DNA of 64,000 nucleotides, from assembly GCA_034433515.1 (NCBI GenBank), contig DAOUAL010000065.1:7083-71082 (forward strand). The letters run 5' to 3'. Below the pieces are notes generated by a model. That model worked only from the letters and a program-made list of their open reading frames with translations. It ran no database searches and was not told the origin of the DNA. Positions 16,544 to 24,856 of this stretch are shown here, in pieces. Positions within the stretch are counted from its first letter, which is position 1. The number at the start of each line of letters is the position of its first letter. This DNA comes from DAOTXS01 sp034433515 (GTDB lineage Bacteria > Chloroflexota > Anaerolineae > UBA4142). The position numbers and the translations under genes were made by a program.

Positions 16544-16753
16544 TCAATTGCGCTCGAGCGAATCGGTTGAGTTACTTGAGCAAAGGTAGATAGAACTACG
16601 GCCGCCGGCAGTGTGGCGGTAGGGATGGGGTGGGGGCAAAACGATGGCAAGGGTTGGCGTGGGGGTTGGTGTGGCAACGGGAGCGCAGGCAACGCCAATG
16701 CAGGCGATCAGTACAGCACAGCCCAAAACGCACAGGCGCAGGGTGTTGCGCAT
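16544..16753 (-). CDS. Small predicted lipoprotein
   Basis: A 69-residue protein with a hydrophobic N-terminus and candidate lipobox cysteines (VLIAC or IGVAC), followed by a PVATPTPTPTLA linker as in many secreted lipoproteins of this genome (compare the solute-binding protein at 42724-44088). GGGAGGT lies 7 bases before ATG 16753, so translation is well supported. The tail has no recognisable domain. It is the first gene after the regulator gene and 12 bases before the HdrCB-like gene. Confidence 0.55.
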   Translation of the reverse strand: MRNTLRLCVLGCAVLIACIGVACAPVATPTPTPTLAIVLPPPHPYRHTAGGRSSIYLCSSNSTDSLERN

Positions 16754-16899
16754 ATATCCCACCTCCCTTGGGAAAAACCATTTCCCATCTATAGTTTACA
16801 ATGTTTGGTGTGGCACGACCATACGGGACGGAGGGTATTTTTGAAATACTCTGCGCATGGTAGGGGGAAACTAGGAGGAAACAATAAGCGGGGTGACGG

Positions 16900-17547
16900 T
16901 TAGGCTTTGACAATGCCCGCGCGAATGGCGTACTTGATTAATTCAGCGGTGTTGTGCACGCCAAGTTTTTCCATAATGTTGCTGCGATGCGTGTCCACCG
17001 TTTTGACGCTGATTCCCAGACGGTCGGCAATCTCGCGGTTGATCAACCCTTCGGCGATGAGTTGCACGATTTGAATCTCGCGGTCCGTCAGCATGGGTGA
17101 GGGTTGGCTGGCTTTGGCGGATTCGGCGAGTGCGTTGACGAGCGCAGAGGTAATACTGGGTTGCAGATAAGCACCGTGTTCATACACGGTGCGAATCGCG
17201 GTGGTCAGTTCGTTGGCGCGTGCATCCTTGGTAATGTAGCCGACCGCGCCGGCATGCAAGAGCGGCAAGATATATTCCTTGTTCTCGTGTTGGGTCAAGA
17301 CCAGAATGCGCGTCAAAGGGGATCGGGCGTGAATCTCGCGCGTTGCGTCCAAGCCATTCATTCCCGGCATCGCAATATCCATCAACACAACGTCTGGCTT
17401 GAGCCGAAGGACCGCCTCAATGGCATGCTTGCCATCTGCCGCTTCGCCGACCACTTGCATATCTTCGCGGCGCGCGAGCAAGGCGCAAATCCCTTCGCGT
17501 ACAATGGCGTGATCATCCACCACGAGAACACGAATCGGTTGTGCCAT
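16900..17547 (-). CDS. NarL/FixJ-type response regulator (copy 1)
   Basis: A 215-residue regulator with a receiver domain (acidic pocket VVDDH, phosphorylatable Asp in VVLMDIAMPG, Lys in YITKDA) and a C-terminal LuxR-type helix-turn-helix (LTDREIQIVQLIAEGL, REIADRLGISVKTVDTHR). ATG 17547 has GGAGGATGAG upstream and follows the kinase stop by 1 base, so the pair is one unit. It probably controls the surrounding hydrogenase/Hdr/Etf genes. A GTATTT..AAATAC inverted repeat at about 16840-16856, downstream of its stop, may be a weak terminator or an operator for the next genes. Confidence 0.93.
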   Translation of the reverse strand: MAQPIRVLVVDDHAIVREGICALLARREDMQVVGEAADGKHAIEAVLRLKPDVVLMDIAMPGMNGLDATREIHARSPLTRILVLTQHENKEYILPLLHAGAVGYITKDARANELTTAIRTVYEHGAYLQPSITSALVNALAESAKASQPSPMLTDREIQIVQLIAEGLINREIADRLGISVKTVDTHRSNIMEKLGVHNTAELIKYAIRAGIVKA

Positions 17548-17548
17548 C

Positions 17549-19465
17549 TCATCCTCCTCCGCGATCTGGTGTTGGGATAGGTACGCTCAAATGAACGGTG
17601 GTGCCTTCGCGCAGAATCGAAGAAATATTCACAGTGCCACCGATGGCGCTCATCCGCTCTTTCATACCAACGATTCCCAAACCGCGTTGGCTATCGGTCA
17701 AGACGAGGTTTGGATCAAATCCTTTACCATTGTCCTTGATCCAAACTTGAACCTGGGTGGGTTCAAACGCAATGGTGAGTTCGGCGCGCGTTGCCCGTGA
17801 GTGTTGTGCAATATTGTTGATGGCTTCTTGCACCACACGAAACAGGGCTGTCTCGATGGGAGGCGGCAAACGGCGCGGTTCACCAATTTGATGAATCGTG
17901 GGACGAATGCCTAATCCATTCAAGCGTCTGTCGGCATACCAACCGATTGCCGGGATCAAACCTAGGTGATCAAGCATCGTGGGGCGCAGATCCAGAATCA
18001 TCCGCCGAATTTCTTTGAGTGCGGTTGTGGTGAGTTCGTGCATGCGCTCCAACTGCGGTTTGAGATTAGCCGAGGGCGGTGCTTCGGCGGCATTGTCGAG
18101 AGCGTATGCCAAACCGGTCAGGATCTGGCACGTTTCATCGTGGAGTTCGCGTGAGATCCGTTTGCGTTCTTCCTCTTGCGCCGTGAACACCCGATTCAGC
18201 AATTCGCGCCGGATTTGTTCCTTGCTTTGCAGTTCCTCGTACAGTTGCCGGATTTCGGCGGTGGCGCGTTCGCAGGCGGCGGTCCGCTCACGGACGCGCG
18301 CATCGAGTTCGCGATTCCAATTTTGGATTTCGGAGATGGATGCTTTGAGACGCACCCGCATGGCATCGAAGGATTGCGCCAATTTGCCAATTTCATCTTT
18401 GCCTTGGATCCCCAAGGGGGTGTCCAGATCACCGGCGGTAATCCGTTGCGTGGCGGCGGTCAATGCTTGAACGGGCGTGATGACACTCCGCGTGGTCAAA
18501 TAGACCAACCCGAGCGCGCCGGCAAGCATAATGATCATCAAGCCAAAGATGCGCATCTGTAATTGATGGATCGAGGCGAACACCTCATCTTCGCTTTGAT
18601 GAACGGTAACCCCCCACTGCGCCCGTTCGAGCGGTGCCAAGGCGATGATTTCCCGAGTGCGCTGTGGGGAGGCAGAGTAGTGACAACGGTGGCAGGTGGA
18701 TACGGTTTGGCGTTGCTCGCGAATCAGCGTGGCAAGATTGCCGTTGTGATCATTGTGCGTGCCGATACGTTCACTCTGCGTGCTCGCCAGGATGATGCCA
18801 TCCAAATCAACCAAATCAATGTAACCGGTTGCGCCTAGTCCGATGGGTTGCGTGAAGGTTCGCAAGTTGGGCTTGTTCAGATCAATGCTGATGACCAGCA
18901 CACCGGTCACCTGCCCGTCTGCAGCGCGAATCGGTGCGGCGGCAAGGACAGCAGTGGTATTGGCATCAAGCGTGTGCAGATAGGGCGAGACGGCAAAATT
19001 GCGCCCATTGAGGACGGCTTGGATTGTGGGGCATTCAGCAAAGGAGAGCGAAGCGGGCAGGGGAGGATAAGTGGCGATGAGTTGTCCGGTCGGATCGAGC
19101 AGAAAAAGGTGGGTGGCATAGAGGCGCAGGCGTTGGAAAGCATCGGCAAGTTTTTCCATCGTGTGCGGCTGATCGAGTGCGTTGAACTGGGCAGCCGTGT
19201 ACAGCATCACATCCTCGACACTGCCGAGGATGTAATCAATGTGACGCGCCGTGCTTTGTGCCAAGACCAAGCGTTCTTGCAGAGTGCGTTGATTATTTTC
19301 GTCGAGTGCGGTGGTGCCCAGGTACGCAAACAAGCCCACGAGGGAAAGCGTGCCAATCACAACCAGCGTTGCCATCTTGGCACCCAGTCCCACGCTGGAC
19401 CACAATTGCGAGAGCGGGCGCATCAAGAAGGCTTCCCACTCTTGTGCGATGATCCGCCAGCGCAT
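17549..19465 (-). CDS. Sensor histidine kinase with Cache domain and CxxCH motif (copy 1)
   Basis: A 638-residue NarX/DesK-type kinase. Helix at ~31-54, an extracytoplasmic Cache-like sensor to ~300, a second helix ~304-325, HAMP (PVQALTAATQRITAGDLD), coiled coil, HisKA_3 with phospho-acceptor His442 in SRELHDETCQ, and HATPase (DNGKGFD, GLGIVGM). The sensor contains CHRCH at 258-262, a covalent heme c attachment motif, which also occurs in the paralogue at 29320-31284. ATG 19465 has GGAGG 6 bases upstream. Likely senses redox state or a small gas or electron acceptor through heme; a metal-binding role is possible. Confidence 0.9.
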   Translation of the reverse strand: MRWRIIAQEWEAFLMRPLSQLWSSVGLGAKMATLVVIGTLSLVGLFAYLGTTALDENNQRTLQERLVLAQSTARHIDYILGSVEDVMLYTAAQFNALDQPHTMEKLADAFQRLRLYATHLFLLDPTGQLIATYPPLPASLSFAECPTIQAVLNGRNFAVSPYLHTLDANTTAVLAAAPIRAADGQVTGVLVISIDLNKPNLRTFTQPIGLGATGYIDLVDLDGIILASTQSERIGTHNDHNGNLATLIREQRQTVSTCHRCHYSASPQRTREIIALAPLERAQWGVTVHQSEDEVFASIHQLQMRIFGLMIIMLAGALGLVYLTTRSVITPVQALTAATQRITAGDLDTPLGIQGKDEIGKLAQSFDAMRVRLKASISEIQNWNRELDARVRERTAACERATAEIRQLYEELQSKEQIRRELLNRVFTAQEEERKRISRELHDETCQILTGLAYALDNAAEAPPSANLKPQLERMHELTTTALKEIRRMILDLRPTMLDHLGLIPAIGWYADRRLNGLGIRPTIHQIGEPRRLPPPIETALFRVVQEAINNIAQHSRATRAELTIAFEPTQVQVWIKDNGKGFDPNLVLTDSQRGLGIVGMKERMSAIGGTVNISSILREGTTVHLSVPIPTPDRGGG

Positions 19466-19492
19466 TCAGAACCCTCCGGATGCGCGAATCAG

Positions 19493-20326
19493 TCAGCGAG
19501 AGGGTAAGTTGTGATGAGGCAAGGGCTGACCGAACAGATTCTGGGTCAACATGAGGTTGCGTTCAACGACCAGCAAGCGTTCAAGTTGATATTGGTCCAA
19601 GGTCCAAAGGTGTTTGCCGCACACCGTGCATTGACAGAGCAGATAACCTGGCATGTCAGTCGCCAAATAGGTCAATTGGTCTGGTTCGTCTGTGCCGCAA
19701 AACGAACAGGTCAATCGCCAATAACTCCATTCCAAGTCGCACCGCGAGCACAAGAGTTTGCGTTCGCCGGTTTTCTTCTCGAGCGCGGCAAAATCGGGCG
19801 CGCCGCCGCACAGAGGGCAAAAGGGATGATACCACATACTATTGTCCACATAGCCGCCGAGCAGTCGGGCATATTTGCGGAGGGTGGGATGGAGGGCTTG
19901 ATTGAAAACAAAGGCGAGGAGCGCGCGTGGCAGACCGGCTTGCTCCCCTTGCGGGACCACCCCCTTGTCCCAATAACTCTTGACGCAAGTGATCAAGTGT
20001 TGGTGTTCTTGGCATAGCCAATCTCGGATGGCTTCGAGCGTGGAGGCATAATGAGGAAAATGTTTGGCGGTAATGATGCAGACCTGATGACACAAGATCG
20101 TAAAGGTCAAGGGGTAGAGTGTGAATTCATTCCACTGTAAAATAGGTTGACCGGCTCTCAAGCGTGCCGCCGCATCTTGGGCTTGGCGCTCATAATCACA
20201 GTAGCGGGGCGCGGTGCGGGCTTGGATGTTTAGCAGGGCTAACCAGTACGCAACCAGATGACCAAGGTGCGGTTGCAGCACAGCTTGGTTCTGCAATGCC
20301 TCCCGGATTCTGTCATAGCCCACCAT
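19493..20326 (-). CDS. fdhE: FdhE-like formate dehydrogenase accessory protein
   Basis: A 277-residue protein with the four CxxC pairs typical of FdhE: CPLCGG, CSRC, CSFCG and CTVCG in the C-terminal half, which bind iron or zinc. FdhE helps activate formate dehydrogenases; none is present in the window. Here the gene lies among hydrogenase genes (maturation protease and cNMP-domain proteins), so it may serve the hydrogenase or a formate dehydrogenase encoded elsewhere. ATG 20326 has AAGGGG upstream; an 8-base gap separates it from the preceding gene. Confidence 0.8.
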   Translation of the reverse strand: MVGYDRIREALQNQAVLQPHLGHLVAYWLALLNIQARTAPRYCDYERQAQDAAARLRAGQPILQWNEFTLYPLTFTILCHQVCIITAKHFPHYASTLEAIRDWLCQEHQHLITCVKSYWDKGVVPQGEQAGLPRALLAFVFNQALHPTLRKYARLLGGYVDNSMWYHPFCPLCGGAPDFAALEKKTGERKLLCSRCDLEWSYWRLTCSFCGTDEPDQLTYLATDMPGYLLCQCTVCGKHLWTLDQYQLERLLVVERNLMLTQNLFGQPLPHHNLPSR

Positions 20327-20334
20327 CGGACCCC

Positions 20335-20796
20335 TTAGGCAGTTTGGCGTGCGGCGGCTAACTCCACGCGTGCAAAATGCAGACGTTCCAAAGCGATGGA
20401 TGCGACTTGGCGCATCAAGTTATAGCCCATTTTGGAGTCAATCTCGCAGAGGGCGCGCAAGGCAGGCGCGTCCACTTTGAGAATGCGACTAGGGCTTGCC
20501 ACGCGTGCGGTCGCCGTCAGGGTGTAAGGTTCAATCAACGCCGAGATGCTAAAGGCTTCCCCTACATTGACTTCACCCACCAGGAACTCTTCACGCGCAT
20601 CGCCGCTGGCGGCATAATAGAGGTCAATGTTCCCGTCCATCAACAAGTACAACGCTTCAACCGGTTGACCTTCGCGGAAGAGGACGGTGCCGGTATCGGC
20701 AAAAATTTCTTCCGACACCATTGCAATCGCTTTTTGCTGATCCTCGTTGAGACAGCAAAAAAAGGGATAGCGGCGCAGTACTTCGGGGGAGATCAT
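20335..20796 (-). CDS. Stand-alone cyclic-nucleotide-binding-domain protein (copy A)
   Basis: A 153-residue single cNMP-binding (Crp/Fnr-type) beta-roll: YPFFCCLNEDQQKAIA, GTVLFREGQPVEALYLLMDG, VGEAFSISALIEPY, then a C-terminal helix. No helix-turn-helix follows, so it is not a DNA-binding regulator. The stretch GEAFSISAL stands where cAMP-binding proteins have GE(L)....R, and the phosphate-binding Arg is absent, so the ligand may differ. ATG overlaps the protease stop (ATGA). It may be a regulatory or structural partner of the hydrogenase. Confidence 0.8.
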   Translation of the reverse strand: MISPEVLRRYPFFCCLNEDQQKAIAMVSEEIFADTGTVLFREGQPVEALYLLMDGNIDLYYAASGDAREEFLVGEVNVGEAFSISALIEPYTLTATARVASPSRILKVDAPALRALCEIDSKMGYNLMRQVASIALERLHFARVELAAARQTA

Positions 20797-21272
20797 TTTC
20801 CGGCTCCTTCCTTGTGATCGAGTTGTTGTAGAACGAGTTGAACGGCATGCGGGACGGCAGCGGCAATGGCTGGCGACAACGTTTCCGAAAAATCGTACAC
20901 GGCTTGCGCTTCGATGGCAACGATTTCGATTTGGTGTGGCAAAACCGCACCCATCCGGCGTCCCACCTGGATCGCTGTTTGCAAGGTGGTCTCGTGCGCC
21001 GAAGCGAGATGACTCGTGGCATCGTTGGGCAAATCTTCTAAGCGAAAATAACTCACGGTGCCCGGCGGCGCGCGCCCGGTCTTGATCGCATCTATGATGA
21101 TGGTGCGATCATAGCCGATGAGACGTTCCATCAAACTCAAGCCGCCGCCGGCATGAAAATCTATTTCGATGGTTGGGTCGGCGATTTGATCGCGGACGCG
21201 CTCAGCAACCCGCCAGCCCACGCCATCATCGCCGAGTAGTGGATTACCTAGACCCAGTACGAGTGTACGCAT
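20793..21272 (-). CDS. NiFe-hydrogenase maturation endopeptidase (HyaD/HycI family)
   Basis: A 159-residue protease with LVLGLGNPLLGDDGVGW (first metal-ligand Asp/Glu region), IIIDAIKTG (Asp) and SAHETTLQ (His). These proteases remove the C-terminal tail of the large hydrogenase subunit after nickel insertion. MvhA, encoded nearby at 21801-23267, does have a tail beyond DPCFGCATH. ATG 21272 is preferred (MRTLVLGLGN); an in-frame TTG at 21293 overlaps the upstream gene. Overlaps the downstream cNMP-domain gene by 4 bases. Confidence 0.9.
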   Translation of the reverse strand: MRTLVLGLGNPLLGDDGVGWRVAERVRDQIADPTIEIDFHAGGGLSLMERLIGYDRTIIIDAIKTGRAPPGTVSYFRLEDLPNDATSHLASAHETTLQTAIQVGRRMGAVLPHQIEIVAIEAQAVYDFSETLSPAIAAAVPHAVQLVLQQLDHKEGAGK

Positions 21273-21273
21273 C

Positions 21274-21729
21274 TTAGGTGCGTGCGGCGGCAAGTTGGAT
21301 GCGCGTAAAATAAAGTCGTTCCATGGCGGCGGCAGCGACTTGGCGCATCAGAATATAACCCAGTTTGCAATCGTTTTCGCAAAGCGCACGCAACCCTGCT
21401 GCGTGAATGCGAATCATTTGACACGCCGTCGTGGCACGGGCAGTGTGAGTTAGGGTGTGCGGCGGAATGAGCGCGGAAATGGCAAAGGGTTCGCCCGGGT
21501 TCACCTCGTCAACGTGAATCTGCGCGTGCGGATCGAGCGGCGAATTGAAAGACAACGCCACGCTTCCTTCGAGCAAGAGATAAAAAGCGTCTGCGGTTTG
21601 ACCTTCTTCAAAGAGGATTGTCCCCGCCGGTGCTTGCACATGTTCCGCAATGATCGCGATGGATTTCAATTCGCGTTCATCGAGCCCGGCGAAAAAAGGA
21701 TAGCGGCGTAATAGTTCCAGCGAAATCAT
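21274..21729 (-). CDS. Stand-alone cyclic-nucleotide-binding-domain protein (copy B)
   Basis: A 151-residue paralogue of the protein at 20335-20796 with the same plan (YPFFAGLDERELKSIA, GTILFEEGQTADAFYLLLEG, GEPFAISALIPPH, MRQVAAAAMERL). It too lacks a DNA-binding domain. The two copies flank the maturation protease gene and follow mvhA, so they are probably made with the hydrogenase. Function unknown. Confidence 0.8.
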   Translation of the reverse strand: MISLELLRRYPFFAGLDERELKSIAIIAEHVQAPAGTILFEEGQTADAFYLLLEGSVALSFNSPLDPHAQIHVDEVNPGEPFAISALIPPHTLTHTARATTACQMIRIHAAGLRALCENDCKLGYILMRQVAAAAMERLYFTRIQLAAART

Positions 21730-21754
21730 TTTTCAACTCCCCAAGCCAAGCGCG

Positions 21755-21789
21755 GAGGAACAGATGAACGCGACATTCATCTGTCCCTC
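21755..21789 (-). promoter_or_regulatory. 14-bp imperfect hairpin between mvhA and the cNMP-domain gene
   Basis: GAGGAACAGATGAA and TTCATCTGTCCCTC pair with one mismatch across 7 bases. There is no T-tract. It may reduce read-through or stabilise the mvh mRNA 3' end. Confidence 0.5.
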
Positions 21790-21800
21790 CTCGCCTTTGC

Positions 21801-23267
21801 TCAACAATGTTGTCTGAGCACTTGGACCACACTTCCTTGGGCATCTCGAATGGTGATTTGCAGTGGCATCTGCCCCGGTAAGGAATGCGTGGCGCAACCA
21901 AAACAAGGATCGTATGCGCGGAATGCCATCTCCACACGATTCAGGATACCTTCGCTGATGACCACGCCTTGTTTGATGAAACTCTGTGCCGCCTTTTTGA
22001 TGCTCATACTGATTGGTGCATAGTTGTTCGTCGTACCCACGATGAGATTCACTTTGGTGAGAATGCCACGCTCATCCGTCCAGTAGTGATGGGTCAACGT
22101 GCCGCGTGGCGCTTCGACAATGCCCACTCCTTCGGTTGGCGTCGCCGTCGGAATCGTGCGGAAATTATCCGAGGTGATTTCCGGATCGCTTGCCAATTCG
22201 ACCCAGCGCTCCGCCGCGTACAGTAGTTCGATGAGGCGCGCCCAATGCGTGGCAAGGCGTTGATGCACCGGCTTGCCGCCGAGCGTCGCGTAGAATTTTT
22301 CGTACTCGGCTTGCGCCAACGGGGTTGCCATCCCGTCCGCCGCATTCAAGCGCGATAGTGGTGTGGCGCAGTACACGCCGGACTCTTTGCCGTCCACAAA
22401 ACCTTTCCAACCGATTTTCTTGAGGTACGGGAATTTCAGGTACGTCCACGGCTCCACGTGTTCGGCGATCCAATCGGTGTACTCGTTGGGCGCGTACTTG
22501 CCGATCCGTTTGCCTTCCGGATCCACCACGCTGATGTTGCCCTCGTAAAAGTTCACGCGATTTCGATCGTCCACCATCCCGATGCTGTACGTCCGGTGAG
22601 TGTAGGCATCGCCCAGGATGAGATCCACGTATGCCTTGTTGCCCAACACAATATCGCTGAACAGTTTGAGCGAGAATTGTCCAAACTCGACTGCCCAATG
22701 ACCCATCTTGAGGATTTCGTCGCGTTGTTCGGCCGTGATGCCTTTGCTCAAGCCACCGGGAATCGAGGTGCAAGGATGCACTTTGCGCCCACCAATCATT
22801 TCGATGACGGTGTGCCCGGCTTTACGCGCTTGAATCACCTTGCCACCAATTTCCAGTCCGACTTTGTGTATCACGCCCAGAATGTTGCGCTCGGCGACCG
22901 GCGCATCGGGTCCCATCACAAAATCGGGGCCGCCCAGGGCGTAGAAATGAGTGGCGTGATCGGTAACGTAGAACGCGCTGTACAACAATTCACGCAAAAG
23001 TTTGGCAGGGCGCGGTGGGTCAACGTGATAAACGGCATCGCATGCTTTTGCCGCCGCCATATGATGGGCTTCCGGACAAACACCGCAGATGCGTCCGGTC
23101 AGCACCGGCATTTCTTCCACCGGTCTGCCCACGCAAAATTGTTCAAAGCCACGCAGTTCTGGAATTTGAAAGTACGTGTTGGCGACGTTGCCATTGTCAT
23201 CCAAAAAAATTTCGATCTTGCCATGACCTTCCAGCCGTGTAATCGGATCTATGGTGATGCGTTGCAT
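21801..23267 (-). CDS. mvhA: NiFe hydrogenase large subunit, MvhA type (group 3c-like)
   Basis: A 488-residue catalytic subunit. The nickel-binding cysteines are in GRICGVCPEAHH near residue 60 and DPCFGCATH near the C-terminus; ITRLEGHGKIEI is at the N-terminus. The tail after CATH (SLPGQMPLQ... to the end) should be removed by the protease encoded downstream. Gene order mvhD-mvhG-mvhA next to hdrABC is that of the MvhADG-HdrABC complex, which oxidises hydrogen and bifurcates electrons to ferredoxin and a disulfide-type acceptor. ATG 23267 follows mvhG by 2 bases. Confidence 0.93.
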   Translation of the reverse strand: MQRITIDPITRLEGHGKIEIFLDDNGNVANTYFQIPELRGFEQFCVGRPVEEMPVLTGRICGVCPEAHHMAAAKACDAVYHVDPPRPAKLLRELLYSAFYVTDHATHFYALGGPDFVMGPDAPVAERNILGVIHKVGLEIGGKVIQARKAGHTVIEMIGGRKVHPCTSIPGGLSKGITAEQRDEILKMGHWAVEFGQFSLKLFSDIVLGNKAYVDLILGDAYTHRTYSIGMVDDRNRVNFYEGNISVVDPEGKRIGKYAPNEYTDWIAEHVEPWTYLKFPYLKKIGWKGFVDGKESGVYCATPLSRLNAADGMATPLAQAEYEKFYATLGGKPVHQRLATHWARLIELLYAAERWVELASDPEITSDNFRTIPTATPTEGVGIVEAPRGTLTHHYWTDERGILTKVNLIVGTTNNYAPISMSIKKAAQSFIKQGVVISEGILNRVEMAFRAYDPCFGCATHSLPGQMPLQITIRDAQGSVVQVLRQHC

Positions 23268-23269
23268 AA

Positions 23270-24265
23270 CTATTCTCCTTCAACCTTGCCATTCCAGGCA
23301 CTTTTGCTGGCGCGCAGCAGGGAACCCGCCATTCCAAAACGATAAAACATGCCGGCCGGGTCAGGGATGCCATCCAAAATCTTTTCGATCTCTTTGGGAT
23401 CGCGTGAGTCTATGACCGAGGCAACCGCGCTCAACAAGCGTGCCCCTTGATCAAGCGTGCCTTCGGTGGGACCGTAGCAACCCACACAGGGCATCCCGGC
23501 AGTAGGGCAAGCCGCTCCACACCCACTGCGCGTGGCAGAGCCATTGCACAAGATACCTTGCTCCAACAAACAGACTTCTGGATCAGGTTTGAAATCTTGA
23601 ATGCGAAGGAATTGTTTGATCTTTTTCTCACTGCGCGTTCGTTTGCATTCTTCGCACACGCTCGATTGTCCTGCACCGATCACAGCCCCTTTGGGGGGTA
23701 ATTCGGCTTTGCCTTGCAACACTTGGATCACCAGATCAATCACCGCCGCAATCTGATGCGATTCCGGCGGACAGCCCGGCATATAGTAATCTACCGGCAC
23801 TACTTGATTGAGCGACTTGACGACCGGGTACATTTCCGGAATCGTGACTTGACCCTCGGGCGCATTCCAACTCGAGTGTGGCAAGACGTGATTGGGATTG
23901 TCAGTCGAAAGGGTGTTGTACACGGTGTCGAAGATGGCTTGCTTGGAGGAAAGATTGCCGAGCGCCGGAATGCCACCCTCGGTGGCGCAGGCACCAAACG
24001 CCACCAGGATTTGCGATTTACGTCGGAGCAAGCGTGCGAGGTGGGCGTTCTCGTCATTGCGAATCGCGCCATTGAACAAGGTCAGCAAGATGGACTTGTC
24101 TTCCATCGCTTCCACGTCTTTGTATTTGGCGTCCATAGCGACGGGCCAAAAGACCACCTCAAAGTTGGCATCTACATCCAAGATTTTTTCGTGGATGTTG
24201 AGGACGGCGATCTCGCAACCGCCACACGATGCTGACCAATACATTGCGAACTTGGGCTTGCTCAT
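23270..24265 (-). CDS. mvhG: NiFe hydrogenase small subunit, MvhG type
   Basis: A 331-residue Fe-S subunit with proximal-cluster cysteines (SASCGGCEIAVL, FGACATEGG, PGCPPESHQ) and a Cys-rich C-terminal part (CEECKRTRSEKK, CLLEQGILCNG, GCGAACPTAGMPCVGCYGP) for further clusters. Start set at ATG 24265 (MSKPKFAMYW) with GGAGG 7 bases upstream; the open frame extends further but lies within mvhD. ATG overlaps the mvhD stop (ATGA). No signal peptide, consistent with a cytoplasmic complex. Confidence 0.93.
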   Translation of the reverse strand: MSKPKFAMYWSASCGGCEIAVLNIHEKILDVDANFEVVFWPVAMDAKYKDVEAMEDKSILLTLFNGAIRNDENAHLARLLRRKSQILVAFGACATEGGIPALGNLSSKQAIFDTVYNTLSTDNPNHVLPHSSWNAPEGQVTIPEMYPVVKSLNQVVPVDYYMPGCPPESHQIAAVIDLVIQVLQGKAELPPKGAVIGAGQSSVCEECKRTRSEKKIKQFLRIQDFKPDPEVCLLEQGILCNGSATRSGCGAACPTAGMPCVGCYGPTEGTLDQGARLLSAVASVIDSRDPKEIEKILDGIPDPAGMFYRFGMAGSLLRASKSAWNGKVEGE

Positions 24266-24741
24266 ACGTGCGCCTCCTTCCCGACAGGTTGCGGGTGTTT
24301 TTCCTCTGCGCCGTGCGGCCGTTTTCCGTCGGCTTTCCAGTTCAACGGACCCAAGGCGCGTACATCCTCCACCATCTTGGTCGCCTGTTCGGCAAAGTAG
24401 GCGCCTTCGGCGGCACTCGCCCAAATCAGTTTCAGCCGTTCGGGCTCAATGCCGAGTTGGGTGATCAGACGTTTGAGCAACAGATAGCGGCTTTGAGTTT
24501 TATAGTTCTGCTCTAAATAGTGACAATCGCCGGGATGACAACCGCTAATCAGGACCCCATCGGCGCCGGAGGCAAATGCTTTCAGTACGAAGGTGGGGTC
24601 TAGCCGCCCGGAACACATCAAACGAATCAGGCGGAGATTGGGCGGGTATTTCATCCGCCCCAATCCTGCCATATCTGCCGCGCGATAACTGCACCAGTTG
24701 CAGGTAAAACCGATGATTAAGGGTTCAAATTTTTCAGCCAT
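24262..24741 (-). CDS. mvhD: Methyl-viologen-reducing hydrogenase delta subunit (MvhD)
   Basis: A 159-residue MvhD with FTCNWCSYRAADMAG, the MCSGRLDP cysteine and GADGVLISGCHPGDCHY, which bind a 2Fe-2S cluster. MvhD links the hydrogenase to HdrA. Start at ATG 24741 with GGAGAG upstream rather than the ATG at 24753. The His/Glu/Lys-rich tail (GAEEKHPQPVGKEAHV) is short and probably not a domain. First gene of the mvh set, 115 bases after hdrA. Confidence 0.93.
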   Translation of the reverse strand: MAEKFEPLIIGFTCNWCSYRAADMAGLGRMKYPPNLRLIRLMCSGRLDPTFVLKAFASGADGVLISGCHPGDCHYLEQNYKTQSRYLLLKRLITQLGIEPERLKLIWASAAEGAYFAEQATKMVEDVRALGPLNWKADGKRPHGAEEKHPQPVGKEAHV

Positions 24742-24791
24742 AGTTCTCTCCATTTTTCCCTCGTTTGTTCAGATGGAAGAGGGCAAGTCGT

Positions 24792-24851
24792 GACGCGGGA
24801 GCAGTCTGGGAGATGCGGACCCTCGTCAGTAGCGCATGCTACTCCCGCGTC
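24792..24851 (-). promoter_or_regulatory. 10-bp inverted repeat between hdrA and mvhD
   Basis: GACGCGGGAG (24792-24801) and CTCCCGCGTC (24842-24851) pair perfectly across 40 bases. No T-tract. Possible processing site separating hdr and mvh messages. Confidence 0.45.
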
Positions 24852-24856
24852 CTCCT

